DNA of 64,000 nucleotides from Pseudomonas lini (GTDB taxonomy: Bacteria; Pseudomonadota; Gammaproteobacteria; Pseudomonadales; Pseudomonadaceae). A model generated the notes under the pieces. The model worked only from the letters and a program-made list of their open reading frames with translations. It searched no databases and was not told the DNA's origin. A program made the position numbers and the translations under genes. Positions 1-6,671 of this stretch are shown here, one piece after another (positions within the stretch are counted from its first letter, which is position 1; the number at the start of each line of letters is the position of its first letter). The stretch lies in NCBI RefSeq assembly GCF_030812475.1, contig NZ_JAUSSR010000003.1:124001-188000 (forward strand), in the 5' to 3' direction.

Positions 1-135
1 GCCGCGGGAGCTGGTGCGTTGCAACTCCAGGGGCAGGTTGCGTTCCCGGGCCTGAGTGACAAGGGCCGCCACCACATCATCGGCGCCCACGGCACGGGCA
101 AGCGAATCACAGGGCAGATAGAGAGCCGGCATCAT
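1..135 (-). CDS. fdsB: NAD-dependent formate dehydrogenase, beta (flavoprotein) subunit, N-terminal fragment
   Basis: Only the first 45 codons lie in the window; the gene runs off the left edge. The start ATG (133-135, minus) overlaps the TGA of fdsG in an ATGA junction, so the two genes are translationally coupled. The N-terminus MMPALYLPCDSLARAVGADD fits the extra thioredoxin-like N-terminal region of FdsB/HoxF-type NADH:acceptor subunits. FdsB would carry FMN, a 4Fe-4S cluster and the NAD site of a soluble molybdenum formate dehydrogenase that oxidises formate to CO2. The assignment rests mainly on the neighbour fdsG; the catalytic part is not visible. Confidence 0.7.
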   Translation of the reverse strand, partial: MMPALYLPCDSLARAVGADDVVAALVTQARERNLPLELQRTSSRG

Positions 136-608
136 GCGTCCTCCCTGCAAGCGTCGAGCAAGGCATCGAGGCGCTCGGCACTGAGCCGCGCATGCACCCG
201 GCCATCAAGCTCCAGCGCGGGCGAGCAGGCGCAGGCGCCAAGGCAATACACCGGGCGCAGACTGATGCTGCCATCGGCGCTGCTGCCGTGGTCATCCAGT
301 TGCAGACGGTCGCGCAACTGTGCGGCCAGCTCCTCGGCACCGCGGCTCTTGCAGGACTCGGCCCGGCACAGACGCAGGATATGCCGGGCCGGCGGCGCGG
401 TACGGAAATCATGGTAAAAACTGATCACCCCGCGAATCTCGGCCTGGCTCTGGTTCAGCGCGTGGGCAATCTCGGGGACGGCGACATCGGGGATATAACC
501 GATGCGTTCCTGAATATCGTGAAGAATGGGCAACAGTGCACCCGCAGCGCCCTTGTGGCGCTCCAGCAGGCTGTTGACCATCGGCAGGTGCAACTTCTCA
601 TCAGGCAT
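132..608 (-). CDS. fdsG: NAD-dependent formate dehydrogenase, gamma subunit (NuoE-like 2Fe-2S protein)
   Basis: A 158-residue protein of the NuoE/HoxE thioredoxin-like [2Fe-2S] family. Four cysteines sit at the expected spacing: C81 and C86 (LCRAESC) and C122 and C126 (YCLGACAC). The helical N-terminus with the motif ILHDIQERIGYIPD is characteristic of this family. In the FdsGBA complex this subunit relays electrons between the molybdenum subunit and the NAD-binding FdsB. The start is preceded by GTGAGGATTGCTGA on the minus strand. It is the first gene of the operon and is followed directly by fdsB. Confidence 0.9.
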   Translation of the reverse strand: MPDEKLHLPMVNSLLERHKGAAGALLPILHDIQERIGYIPDVAVPEIAHALNQSQAEIRGVISFYHDFRTAPPARHILRLCRAESCKSRGAEELAAQLRDRLQLDDHGSSADGSISLRPVYCLGACACSPALELDGRVHARLSAERLDALLDACREDA

Positions 609-1063
609 TCAGCAATCCTCACGGTCACGGACAAACCAGATGGTTGTCGGTCGTCCGAAAGTGTCGGCGGCGGCACTCATGCCACGTCACGGTATCGTGG
701 CATTGTCAGGCCTTTGGCCAGGGCACCCTGAGCGGGTATCTTTTCTTGCCCGGCGCGGTCTTTGCCGCACCTCTAAAGGGCATAAGGCAGCTTGACATGC
801 GGCCGTTGATTCCCCCGTACCAGAGCGACGTGCTTTGTTCTGTCTACGACCCCCCTTTAAGTCTAGAAGAACGCAGCCCAAGGTGTTTACTCACAGTAAT
901 ATTTCCGGGGGGCGAAGCGCACCGGCCATCCGGCCATTCCGGCCCTGGATCCTGGTTGAGTTATCCACAGGTGCTGCTGTCCTGGCGCGGGTATTGAAGG
1001 ACGTGATCAGCCAGCTACAGTGAACGTGCGATGACGTTCGAAACAGATCGCAAAGGAGCCAAC
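609..1063. other. Intergenic region between fdsG and an orphan gene; no gene supported
   Basis: This gap of 455 bp separates the divergent fds operon and the gene at 1064. Open frames exist but none has a plausible ribosome site plus recognisable protein. Promoters for both flanking units should lie here, but no sigma-70 or sigma-54 box is clear enough to call. A single TTATCCACA (961-969) matches a DnaA box but is alone. Confidence 0.5.
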
Positions 1064-1528
1064 ATGAATAGACTCATCCTGCCGGCGCTGGCCATTTTGC
1101 TTGCGACTCAATCCCCGGCGTACGCCATCAACGACAAGTACCGCCAGCAACTCGAGCAATCCGGCTGCACCCAGGTCAGCGAAACCCAAGGCTGCGATAT
1201 CCACAAGACCAGGGCGGAAAACGCCAAGGCCGGCTTCACCACCCCCGCAGCAGACAGCCCAAGCGCGCAGACCCCCACCCAGACCCCCTATGCCGGGCAG
1301 TGGGTAGCCAAGAACGATTCAGGCGACACCGTGGCCACCATCCGCATCGATGCCAAGGAACAAGTCTGGGTCAACGGCCAACGGGTCGACGCCAAGCGCA
1401 CCGATGGCACATTGCAATTTCGCCAGGGCAAGCTCCTTTTCACCCTGCAGGGCGATCGGCGACTGCAGAACGAGGACTACTGGATGGACAGCGATGCCGG
1501 GACCAAGGGGCCGATTCAGATTGAGTAA
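1064..1528 (+). CDS. Hypothetical exported protein
   Basis: The start ATG at 1064 is preceded by AAAGGAG at good spacing and opens with a typical Sec signal peptide (MNRLILPALAILLATQSPAYA, cleavage likely after AYA), so the in-frame ATG at 1031 is not used. The mature protein is about 133 residues. It contains two cysteines early (SGCTQ and QGCDI), a Pro/Thr-rich linker near residues 62-78, and a C-terminal beta-rich part (GQWVAKNDSGDTVATIRID, then LQFRQGKLLF). I do not recognise a named family. It is probably a periplasmic protein. Confidence 0.75.
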   Translation: MNRLILPALAILLATQSPAYAINDKYRQQLEQSGCTQVSETQGCDIHKTRAENAKAGFTTPAADSPSAQTPTQTPYAGQWVAKNDSGDTVATIRIDAKEQVWVNGQRVDAKRTDGTLQFRQGKLLFTLQGDRRLQNEDYWMDSDAGTKGPIQIE

Positions 1529-1579
1529 CCGTTGAGGCGTATTTAAGCGTTGAAGTGCATATAAAACCGGGAGCGGCCA

Positions 1580-1948
1580 ATGATTGATTTCAACAACAAA
1601 GGATTCTTCAAACTCAAGCAAAACGAAGAATACGCCGAACGGGTTTCCTCTCTTTTGCTCGATGGGGAACAGGTCATCGATTCCTACAAATCCATGCGCG
1701 ACGGCGTGGTGTTTACCAACAAACGCATCATCGCCGTCAACGTGCAGGGCCTCACCGGCAGCAAGAAAGACTTCACCTCGTTGCCCTACAAAAACATCGT
1801 TGCGTACTCGGTGGAAACCTCGGGAACGTTTGACCTGGATTCGGAGTTGGAGATCTATTTTTCGTCGTTGGGAAAAGTGAAATTCGAATTCACCGGCAGG
1901 ACATCGATGGTGGAAATATCAAAACTGATTTCCCAGCATGTACTCTGA
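1580..1948 (+). CDS. PH-domain-like protein (bPH_1/DUF1696 type)
   Basis: A 122-residue soluble protein that is essentially one bacterial pleckstrin-homology-like domain. The core VFTNKRIIAVNVQGLTGSKK followed by ...LPYKNIVAYSVETSGTFDLDSELEIYF is the signature of the PF08000 group: the 'TNKRI' strand, the 'SLPYKNI' strand, then alternating strands with a C-terminal helix (EISKLISQHVL). These proteins are widespread in bacteria and their role is unknown; some form rings. No membrane segment is present. It stands alone, followed by a strong hairpin. Confidence 0.8.
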   Translation: MIDFNNKGFFKLKQNEEYAERVSSLLLDGEQVIDSYKSMRDGVVFTNKRIIAVNVQGLTGSKKDFTSLPYKNIVAYSVETSGTFDLDSELEIYFSSLGKVKFEFTGRTSMVEISKLISQHVL

Positions 1949-1958
1949 ACCGACTGAT

Positions 1959-1988
1959 GTGTTAGCCCCAAAAAACAGGGGCTAACAC
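1959..1988. terminator. Perfect 11-bp stem-loop after the PH-domain gene
   Basis: GTGTTAGCCCC (1959-1969) and GGGGCTAACAC (1978-1988) are perfect inverted arms around an eight-base loop rich in A. There is no T-run on either side, so this is a hairpin that could end or protect the upstream mRNA rather than a textbook intrinsic terminator. Confidence 0.5.
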
Positions 1989-2011
1989 CACCAGTCAGCT
2001 CCCCTCAACCC

Positions 2012-2040
2012 CTGTAGGAGCTGGCTTGCCAGCGAAAGCG
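2012..2040 (+). repeat. Single REP element
   Basis: Pseudomonas REP core of the 'GTAGGAGCTGGCTTGCCAGCGAA' class, with its internal palindrome GCTGGC/GCCAGC. It has no inverted partner nearby. Confidence 0.85.
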
Positions 2041-2111
2041 CCAGACCAGCCAACATCAATGTCGAAAGCCCTGCAATCATCGCAAGCAACCCGCTCCCCA
2101 CTCTTCAAAAT

Positions 2112-2423
2112 CTACTCTTCAGACGTCGCCGTCGTCCTCTGAGGTGTCATTGCCGAAGGCCGATCCCGCGTAAGCACCTTCACCGCATCATCAACCACCG
2201 CCTTACTCATCGACGTCAGATAATGAGCAGCCCAGGCGTGGCGGTCGGTGTCCTTTGCGTAGGCAGCATCTGCTGTGAGCGCCTTGGCGAGAAACAGGAA
2301 ATCGGACGCCATGGCTAATGCATCACCGAGGGGAACGCCGCGGGTTACATGGAATAGCGCTTGATCCGCGCAGTAGATGGCGGGTGTTAGGCCGATGGTT
2401 TTGAGCTCTGTTGATTCGGTCAT
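2112..2423 (-). CDS. DUF3077 domain-containing protein
   Basis: A 103-residue small protein. The ATG at 2421-2423 (minus) has a strong ribosome site (CGGAGGTGG) and overlaps the TGA of a 38-codon upstream ORF (ATGA), so the longer in-frame start further upstream is not used. The segment ALFHVTRGVPLGDALAMASDFLFLAKALTADA matches the DUF3077 pattern found mainly in Pseudomonas: a short 'F.V..G....AL..AS..L..A..L' core. The function of the family is unknown. The C-terminus is Thr/Ser/Arg rich and probably disordered. Confidence 0.8.
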   Translation of the reverse strand: MTESTELKTIGLTPAIYCADQALFHVTRGVPLGDALAMASDFLFLAKALTADAAYAKDTDRHAWAAHYLTSMSKAVVDDAVKVLTRDRPSAMTPQRTTATSEE

Positions 2424-2536
2424 TTGCCACCTCCGATGACGGAGAGGCGGAGGGAGAGGGCGGACGGCGGGGCGATACGCAACTGGGAGTCGCGTTGTGG
2501 GAAAAGCCAAATTTCGTACGAATTTATGCTGCGCAT
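2420..2536 (-). CDS. Small leader ORF (38 aa) coupled to the DUF3077 gene
   Basis: The ATG at 2534-2536 (minus) is preceded by CAAGGAGTTTGATA, an excellent ribosome site. The frame runs 38 codons and stops inside the start codon of the DUF3077 gene. It begins MRSINSYEIWLFPQRDSQLR and ends in a Ser/Leu/Arg-rich tail that is partly the price of encoding the next gene's Shine-Dalgarno. The two Arg-rich and Pro-rich stretches give no known domain. It may be a real microprotein or a translational coupler. Confidence 0.6.
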   Translation of the reverse strand: MRSINSYEIWLFPQRDSQLRIAPPSALSLRLSVIGGGK

Positions 2537-2559
2537 TATCAAACTCCTTGATATGAGGA

Positions 2560-2815
2560 GCTGCCACGTTCGTTTCCACACGAATGGGTGACAGCTGTGC
2601 GCAGGGTGGAAAACCGGGAATCAAGGAAACCGGCACGCCCGAAGACGTCCCACGCACAGCCGCCATAACTCACGCCGCAGGCATAAAAAAAGCGCCTGCA
2701 GACGTGATGGGGCGCTGTTGCGCCTTGAATTACACGGGTTTCCACACCCGGTCGCTGAATTGGCAGCGACGTCTGAAGGTTATCGCGCAGATTCTTTTCC
2801 TGCAACCTTCCAGAG
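2560..2815 (-). ncRNA. Candidate structured 5' leader RNA of the DUF3077 operon
   Basis: Upstream of the small leader ORF the minus strand can form a row of separate hairpins. In plus coordinates the arms are AAGGTT/AACCTT enclosing GCAG/CTGC (about 2776-2810), GTCGCTG/CAGCGAC (about 2751-2770), CGGGT/ACCCG (about 2735-2750), GGCGC/GCGCC (2711-2724), and GCAGGC/GCCTGC around an A-run (about 2678-2700). A nominal protein frame through it has no recognisable domain. Such density of short perfect stems before a coupled small ORF suggests a structured regulatory or phage-type RNA. Transcription is inferred, not shown. Confidence 0.4.
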
Positions 2816-2819
2816 CGCT

Positions 2820-3064
2820 GGGGACTATGTGGCTAGTCACAGCGGATACTCGGGTGTTGAAGAGGCGGCGGGCCGGAAAAATGTCTGCTTGCGTCATGAA
2901 ATGCATTGAAACAGGACAATGCCATCTGTCTGCGGGTTACATATTTGCGCTTCGGATCGTTGTGTATTTACCTCATACTCGCGCGCTTCTACCGTCGCTA
3001 GCTCTGCTTTTCGACTAATCTGTAGACGCTGCCACTAGACCTTTAATAGCCAAGGAGAAAGGCG
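2820..3064. other. Intergenic region before the toxin-antitoxin-like operon
   Basis: This lower-GC gap separates the divergent DUF3077 leader and the 31-aa ORF at 3065. It should contain promoters for both units. I see no clean -35/-10 pair, no operator palindrome and no direct repeat that would mark an island end. Confidence 0.4.
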
Positions 3065-3160
3065 ATGCCAGATAACTGGAACCAGCATCAGTCGGATGCA
3101 TCTGCCAAGGATGATCTCGCACGTTTGCCGGCCACATCTGATTTGCCTGCGACCCTATGA
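3065..3160 (+). CDS. 31-aa small protein heading the ImmA/IrrE operon
   Basis: The start at 3065 follows AAGGAGAAAGGCG, one of the best ribosome sites in the window. The product begins MPDNWNQHQSDASAKDD and is acidic and hydrophilic, without membrane segment or known domain. Its TGA overlaps the ATG of the next gene (ATGA at 3157-3160), so the pair is translationally coupled. It could be a third component of the toxin-antitoxin-like unit, or only a leader that sets expression of the peptidase. Confidence 0.55.
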   Translation: MPDNWNQHQSDASAKDDLARLPATSDLPATL

Positions 3161-4293
3161 GCCAAGCCGCCTTAGTCAATCCCAGCCTGCTCACATGGTC
3201 TCGAGAGCGTGCAGGCCTCTCCACTGAGCAGGTGGCAAAAAAGCTGCCAGCGAAACCTGCTCGAGTAGCGGAATGGGAAGCTGGCGAGACCAAACCAACA
3301 TTCCTTCAGGCTCAAAAGTGGGCGAGCCTCGCTCACATCCCTTTTGGCTTCCTGTTTCTTCCGCGGCCGCCGGTCGAACAACTGCCTTTACCTGATCTGC
3401 GGACCGTCGGTGGGCTTTCTCCTCAACGTCCAAGTCTGGAACTGTTGGACACCGTCAGGGATTCCATACGTAAGCAGGATTGGTACCTTGAGTATCTGCA
3501 ACAACAGGAGCATCAACCGCTGGCATTTGTTGGTCGCTTCAACAGCCGATCTCGAGTCGCAGAGGTGGTGGACGATATCCGCCGGACGCTTGGCGTGAAC
3601 CCTGACACTGCTCGATTGGATTACGAAAAATACAGCCGTGCCTTGATCGAGGCAGCGGAAGTAGCTGGCATTTTGGTTATGCGCAGTGGCATTGCTCTAG
3701 GAAATACTCATCGCAAACTTGAAGTCAGCGAGTTCCGGGGTTTTGCCATCAGTAATGCCTACGCTCCCGTTGTATTCGTCAACAGTTCCGATGCCCCCAC
3801 TGCCCGCTTGTTTACCCTGCTTCACGAGTTGGCCCATCTCTGGATTGGTAGCAGTGGAGTGTCTGACGGAAACACCGCCAATGGTCGAGACGAAGAACGA
3901 TTCTGCAATGCAGTTGCAGGTGAATTTCTTGCTCCCGAAGCCCAGTTTCGCGCTCTGTGGAACGTCCATGTTAACTGGGAAGAAAACTTGGCTCCGATGG
4001 CAACTCGGTTTCACATCAGTAAATTGGCGATCGCTCGCCGCGCATTAGATCTTGGATACATAAGCCAGGCCCAACACGGCGCTTACTATCGAATGATCCT
4101 TAAGGCTTTTCAGGATGATAAAGGTGGCGCGGGTAACTACTACCGCAACGCCACCGCGAAAAACAGCCCTAGCCTAAGCAAGGCGGTGCTAACTGAAGCA
4201 ATGAGTGGCCGGATGCTGCTGCGCGATGCGGGACATTTGCTCGGCGTGCAACCTGCCAAATTAAGGACTCTCGCCAGCATGATTACGGAATGA
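3157..4293 (+). CDS. XRE-family HTH / ImmA-IrrE family metallo-endopeptidase
   Basis: A 378-residue fusion. Residues about 10-65 form a Cro/C1-type helix-turn-helix (TWSRERAGLSTEQVAKKL...VAEWEAGE). Residues about 160-270 form an ImmA/IrrE (COG2856) peptidase with the zinc motif HELAH at 223-227 and a downstream EERFCNAVAGEFLAP segment that supplies the third ligand. Proteins of this shape act as DNA-binding antitoxins or as proteases cleaving a repressor. It overlaps the downstream DUF4411 gene by four bases, a pairing predicted as a type II toxin-antitoxin module, with this protein as the likely antitoxin and autoregulator. Confidence 0.88.
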   Translation: MSQAALVNPSLLTWSRERAGLSTEQVAKKLPAKPARVAEWEAGETKPTFLQAQKWASLAHIPFGFLFLPRPPVEQLPLPDLRTVGGLSPQRPSLELLDTVRDSIRKQDWYLEYLQQQEHQPLAFVGRFNSRSRVAEVVDDIRRTLGVNPDTARLDYEKYSRALIEAAEVAGILVMRSGIALGNTHRKLEVSEFRGFAISNAYAPVVFVNSSDAPTARLFTLLHELAHLWIGSSGVSDGNTANGRDEERFCNAVAGEFLAPEAQFRALWNVHVNWEENLAPMATRFHISKLAIARRALDLGYISQAQHGAYYRMILKAFQDDKGGAGNYYRNATAKNSPSLSKAVLTEAMSGRMLLRDAGHLLGVQPAKLRTLASMITE

Positions 4294-4787
4294 ATCATTT
4301 ACTCGACGCTAACACGCTGATCGAAGCAAAAAATCGTTACTATGGGATGGCTATCTGTCCTGGATTTTGGCAGTGGTTACTACTTAAAAATAAAGCATTG
4401 GCTTTATCCAGCATTGCACCTGTAATGGATGAGCTAACAAAAGGGCATGACGATCTTGCGGATTGGGCGAAAGACAATACTGATTTCTTTTACTCCACCA
4501 CCGATCAGGATACGCAACTGGCGTTCATGCATGTTGCGAGGCTAGTGGCTGATCAAGCGCATAAGATGAAAGTAGGCGCTATGGAAGAATTTTTAGCGGG
4601 CGCTGACCCTTGGTTAATTGCGAAAGCGATGACCACAGGGGCTACAGTTGTTACTCATGAAGTGCTGAATCTCGAGGCTAAGCGAAAATTCATAATCCCC
4701 AATGTTTGTAAGGAGCTAAATGTTCCTTTTCTGAATACGTTTGAGTTGTTGCATAGGCTTGAAGCAAGGTTCGTGTTGCCTGCTTGA
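4290..4787 (+). CDS. DUF4411 family PIN-like protein, probable toxin
   Basis: A 165-residue protein with PIN-domain features: N-terminal MNHLLDANTLIEAKNRY (acid D6), an internal PVMDELTKG (E48), ADPWLIAKAM (D106), and the following ATVVTHE strand. PIN domains are Mg-dependent RNases and a common type II toxin fold. The start ATG overlaps the stop of the ImmA/IrrE gene, giving antitoxin-first order. The DUF4411 family is described mainly by this neighbourhood. Codon use is more AT-rich than in the core genes, consistent with horizontal transfer. Confidence 0.8.
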   Translation: MNHLLDANTLIEAKNRYYGMAICPGFWQWLLLKNKALALSSIAPVMDELTKGHDDLADWAKDNTDFFYSTTDQDTQLAFMHVARLVADQAHKMKVGAMEEFLAGADPWLIAKAMTTGATVVTHEVLNLEAKRKFIIPNVCKELNVPFLNTFELLHRLEARFVLPA

Positions 4788-5035
4788 AATAGTAACTTGC
4801 TAAAATCTATGCATTTGTAATTTTTTAGCTGAGTGGTCCGTGTGCTTTCTGTCTGATTTTCGCAGAGTTTTTTCAAATCCTCCGTAAGTGCGATGGGGTC
4901 AGGAAAAAGAGACCACTATTGAACATGGCTTAACTACTTGTGTTGGTGCGTTTGTCGAACGTTCCTATCTTATAAGTCGTCGACTTTTGTTGATAAAATG
5001 GAAGTAAATCTGTCCAGTTTTTTTTCGCGGAGCTG
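4788..5035. other. Convergent intergenic region between the DUF4411 gene and gajB
   Basis: A low-GC gap of 248 bp between convergent genes. It has T-rich stretches that could end transcription but no strong hairpin. A short block GGGGTCAGGAAAAAGAGACC (4895-4914) looks like a boundary relic of a mobile sequence, but I cannot assign it. Confidence 0.35.
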
Positions 5036-6670
5036 TCATTGCTTCACTACCTTATATAGATCTTCAAGGCCCGGTAAATTCAAAAACATCGACGGATTTG
5101 CCTGTTTGATCACCCCCTGTGCATTGATTCTCTGTGTTGTATGAATCAATATGCACGCGCGCTTGGCCCTAGTGATGCCTACATAGTGTAAGTTCAAATC
5201 CTGCTCCAGTTCAGGGTAGACGGTATCGTTAAAGTTTTCTCCTGGTATACGCTTGGGGAATACCCAGTCGACTAAGTCGAGATGAATGACGATATCGAAC
5301 TCTAGGCCCTTCGATTTGTGCAGTGTCATACATTGTACTTGATCATTGGTAGGCGGTAGATAGTGGTTTAACGCCTCAGGATCTTGGATGATTTGATGAA
5401 GTGCGTTTATTTCAAGCGCTGTGGCTGTGGTGCCGAGTAATATTTTGGAGGTTCCTGCAAGGCAGTCTTCGAGATCTTCTAATGAAACCGTTCTTGTTTT
5501 TTTTATTGCGTCTCGAAGTGACTTAAGTCGATTGCGGTGGGTGTCGGCGAATGAACTATATGTGTTAAGTATATCGTCAACAAGTATGGTTTTATTGAAT
5601 CGAAATTCAATGAGGGAAGACCAGAGCTGGGATGTTTTTGATTCAATTTTCCCAAGCTCATCTTCAGTGTAGATTTTACATGGAATAGTAAGTTTGTCTT
5701 TTAGGCGTTGTAGGCCCTTGTTGTACCTGGTGAGAATGGCGATGTCAGAACTATTTCCGACTGGGAATTTCTTCAGGATGCTCGGTATGATTTTGTTAAG
5801 TTTTGAGGCGGTATCTAGTTCGTCGCCCTCAACTAAGCATTGATATACTCGAATTTCCTCTGTAGCAGTAATTTCGACATTTTCCGAAAATAATCGATTG
5901 GCATAATTTGAAATGGATGTATGGCATCTGTAGTTAATCGAAACAGTTACGTGATGGAAGTCGGGGCGGCCAATGAGTTGTTTCAGAAATTCGGGGCTGC
6001 TTTTTCTCCAGCCATAAATGGACTGCTGAACGTCGCCCACACAAATACCTCGTATTCCAAGCTCTAGGAGCAAGAGGAAGAGATTGTGCTGAGCTGAGGA
6101 AGAGTCTTGATATTCGTCAATGTAAACAGTCGAATATCTCGCCTTTAAATAGTTGCGGCAAGCCTTTGAGTTTTTTATTATATGGTTGGCGAGGAATGGT
6201 ATTGCGGGAAAGAATATGCAGCCACGTTGATATAGGTTTTTTAGTATTGGTAAGTAATCGTTGATATTGTTTGAGTCGATTTCTCCCAGTAGTTCTTTCG
6301 ACTCCTCGATTATCAGCCTTTCCTCATCAGTTAACTCGTCGGAGAATTTTGGCTCTAGGTTTTCAGGGCCGTGACCAAAAATAAACTTTGAAAATGGAAG
6401 AACGATCTCTGAAATGCAAAAAGCATCAATGGTCCCAAAGAAGCTGGATTTGGTTTCTTTTCCTCCGCGTTTACACCGCGTCGCTAGTTCCTTGCTGGCT
6501 TTTCTTGTGAAAGTTATGGCAATAACGCCCCTGTGGCGTTTTAGACCATCAACCTCGTTCCTGATTTTCTCCGAGATTACGGTGGTTTTTCCACTACCTG
6601 GACACGCTGTGATGACGAGGTTCCCAGGATGTTCGATTGCGTCTCTCTGGCTCTTCGTGAACGTGATCAT
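5036..6670 (-). CDS. gajB: Gabija anti-phage system helicase GajB (UvrD-like)
   Basis: A 544-residue superfamily 1A helicase. I place the start at MITFTKSQRDAIEH (ATG 6668-6670, minus), one base after the gajA stop; an upstream extension would overlap gajA. Motifs in order: Q-motif Q8, Walker A ACPGSGKTT (22-30), Walker B YIDEYQDSS (about 183-191), GDVQQSIYGWR (212-222), NYRC, TLHKSKGLEFD and VGITRAK. It is short for UvrD/Rep, as expected for GajB, with reduced 1B/2B domains. GajB binds GajA and supports nicking of phage DNA. The gene is AT-rich relative to its surroundings. Confidence 0.9.
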   Translation of the reverse strand: MITFTKSQRDAIEHPGNLVITACPGSGKTTVISEKIRNEVDGLKRHRGVIAITFTRKASKELATRCKRGGKETKSSFFGTIDAFCISEIVLPFSKFIFGHGPENLEPKFSDELTDEERLIIEESKELLGEIDSNNINDYLPILKNLYQRGCIFFPAIPFLANHIIKNSKACRNYLKARYSTVYIDEYQDSSSAQHNLFLLLLELGIRGICVGDVQQSIYGWRKSSPEFLKQLIGRPDFHHVTVSINYRCHTSISNYANRLFSENVEITATEEIRVYQCLVEGDELDTASKLNKIIPSILKKFPVGNSSDIAILTRYNKGLQRLKDKLTIPCKIYTEDELGKIESKTSQLWSSLIEFRFNKTILVDDILNTYSSFADTHRNRLKSLRDAIKKTRTVSLEDLEDCLAGTSKILLGTTATALEINALHQIIQDPEALNHYLPPTNDQVQCMTLHKSKGLEFDIVIHLDLVDWVFPKRIPGENFNDTVYPELEQDLNLHYVGITRAKRACILIHTTQRINAQGVIKQANPSMFLNLPGLEDLYKVVKQ

Positions 6671-6671
6671 C

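Noticed and set aside
961..969. Perfect DnaA box TTATCCACA
   Set aside because: A single isolated copy; no cluster, no AT-rich unwinding region and no origin genes. A second TTATCCACA near 61113 lies inside cmoA.
2539..2805. Minus-strand ORF of 88 codons (MQEKNLRDNL...) as a protein
   Set aside because: It runs through a series of perfect hairpins and lacks a ribosome site; more likely the shadow of a structured RNA.
4895..4914. GGGGTCAGG...GAGACC block as an insertion-sequence end
   Set aside because: There is no transposase and no second end within the window, so it cannot be called a mobile element.
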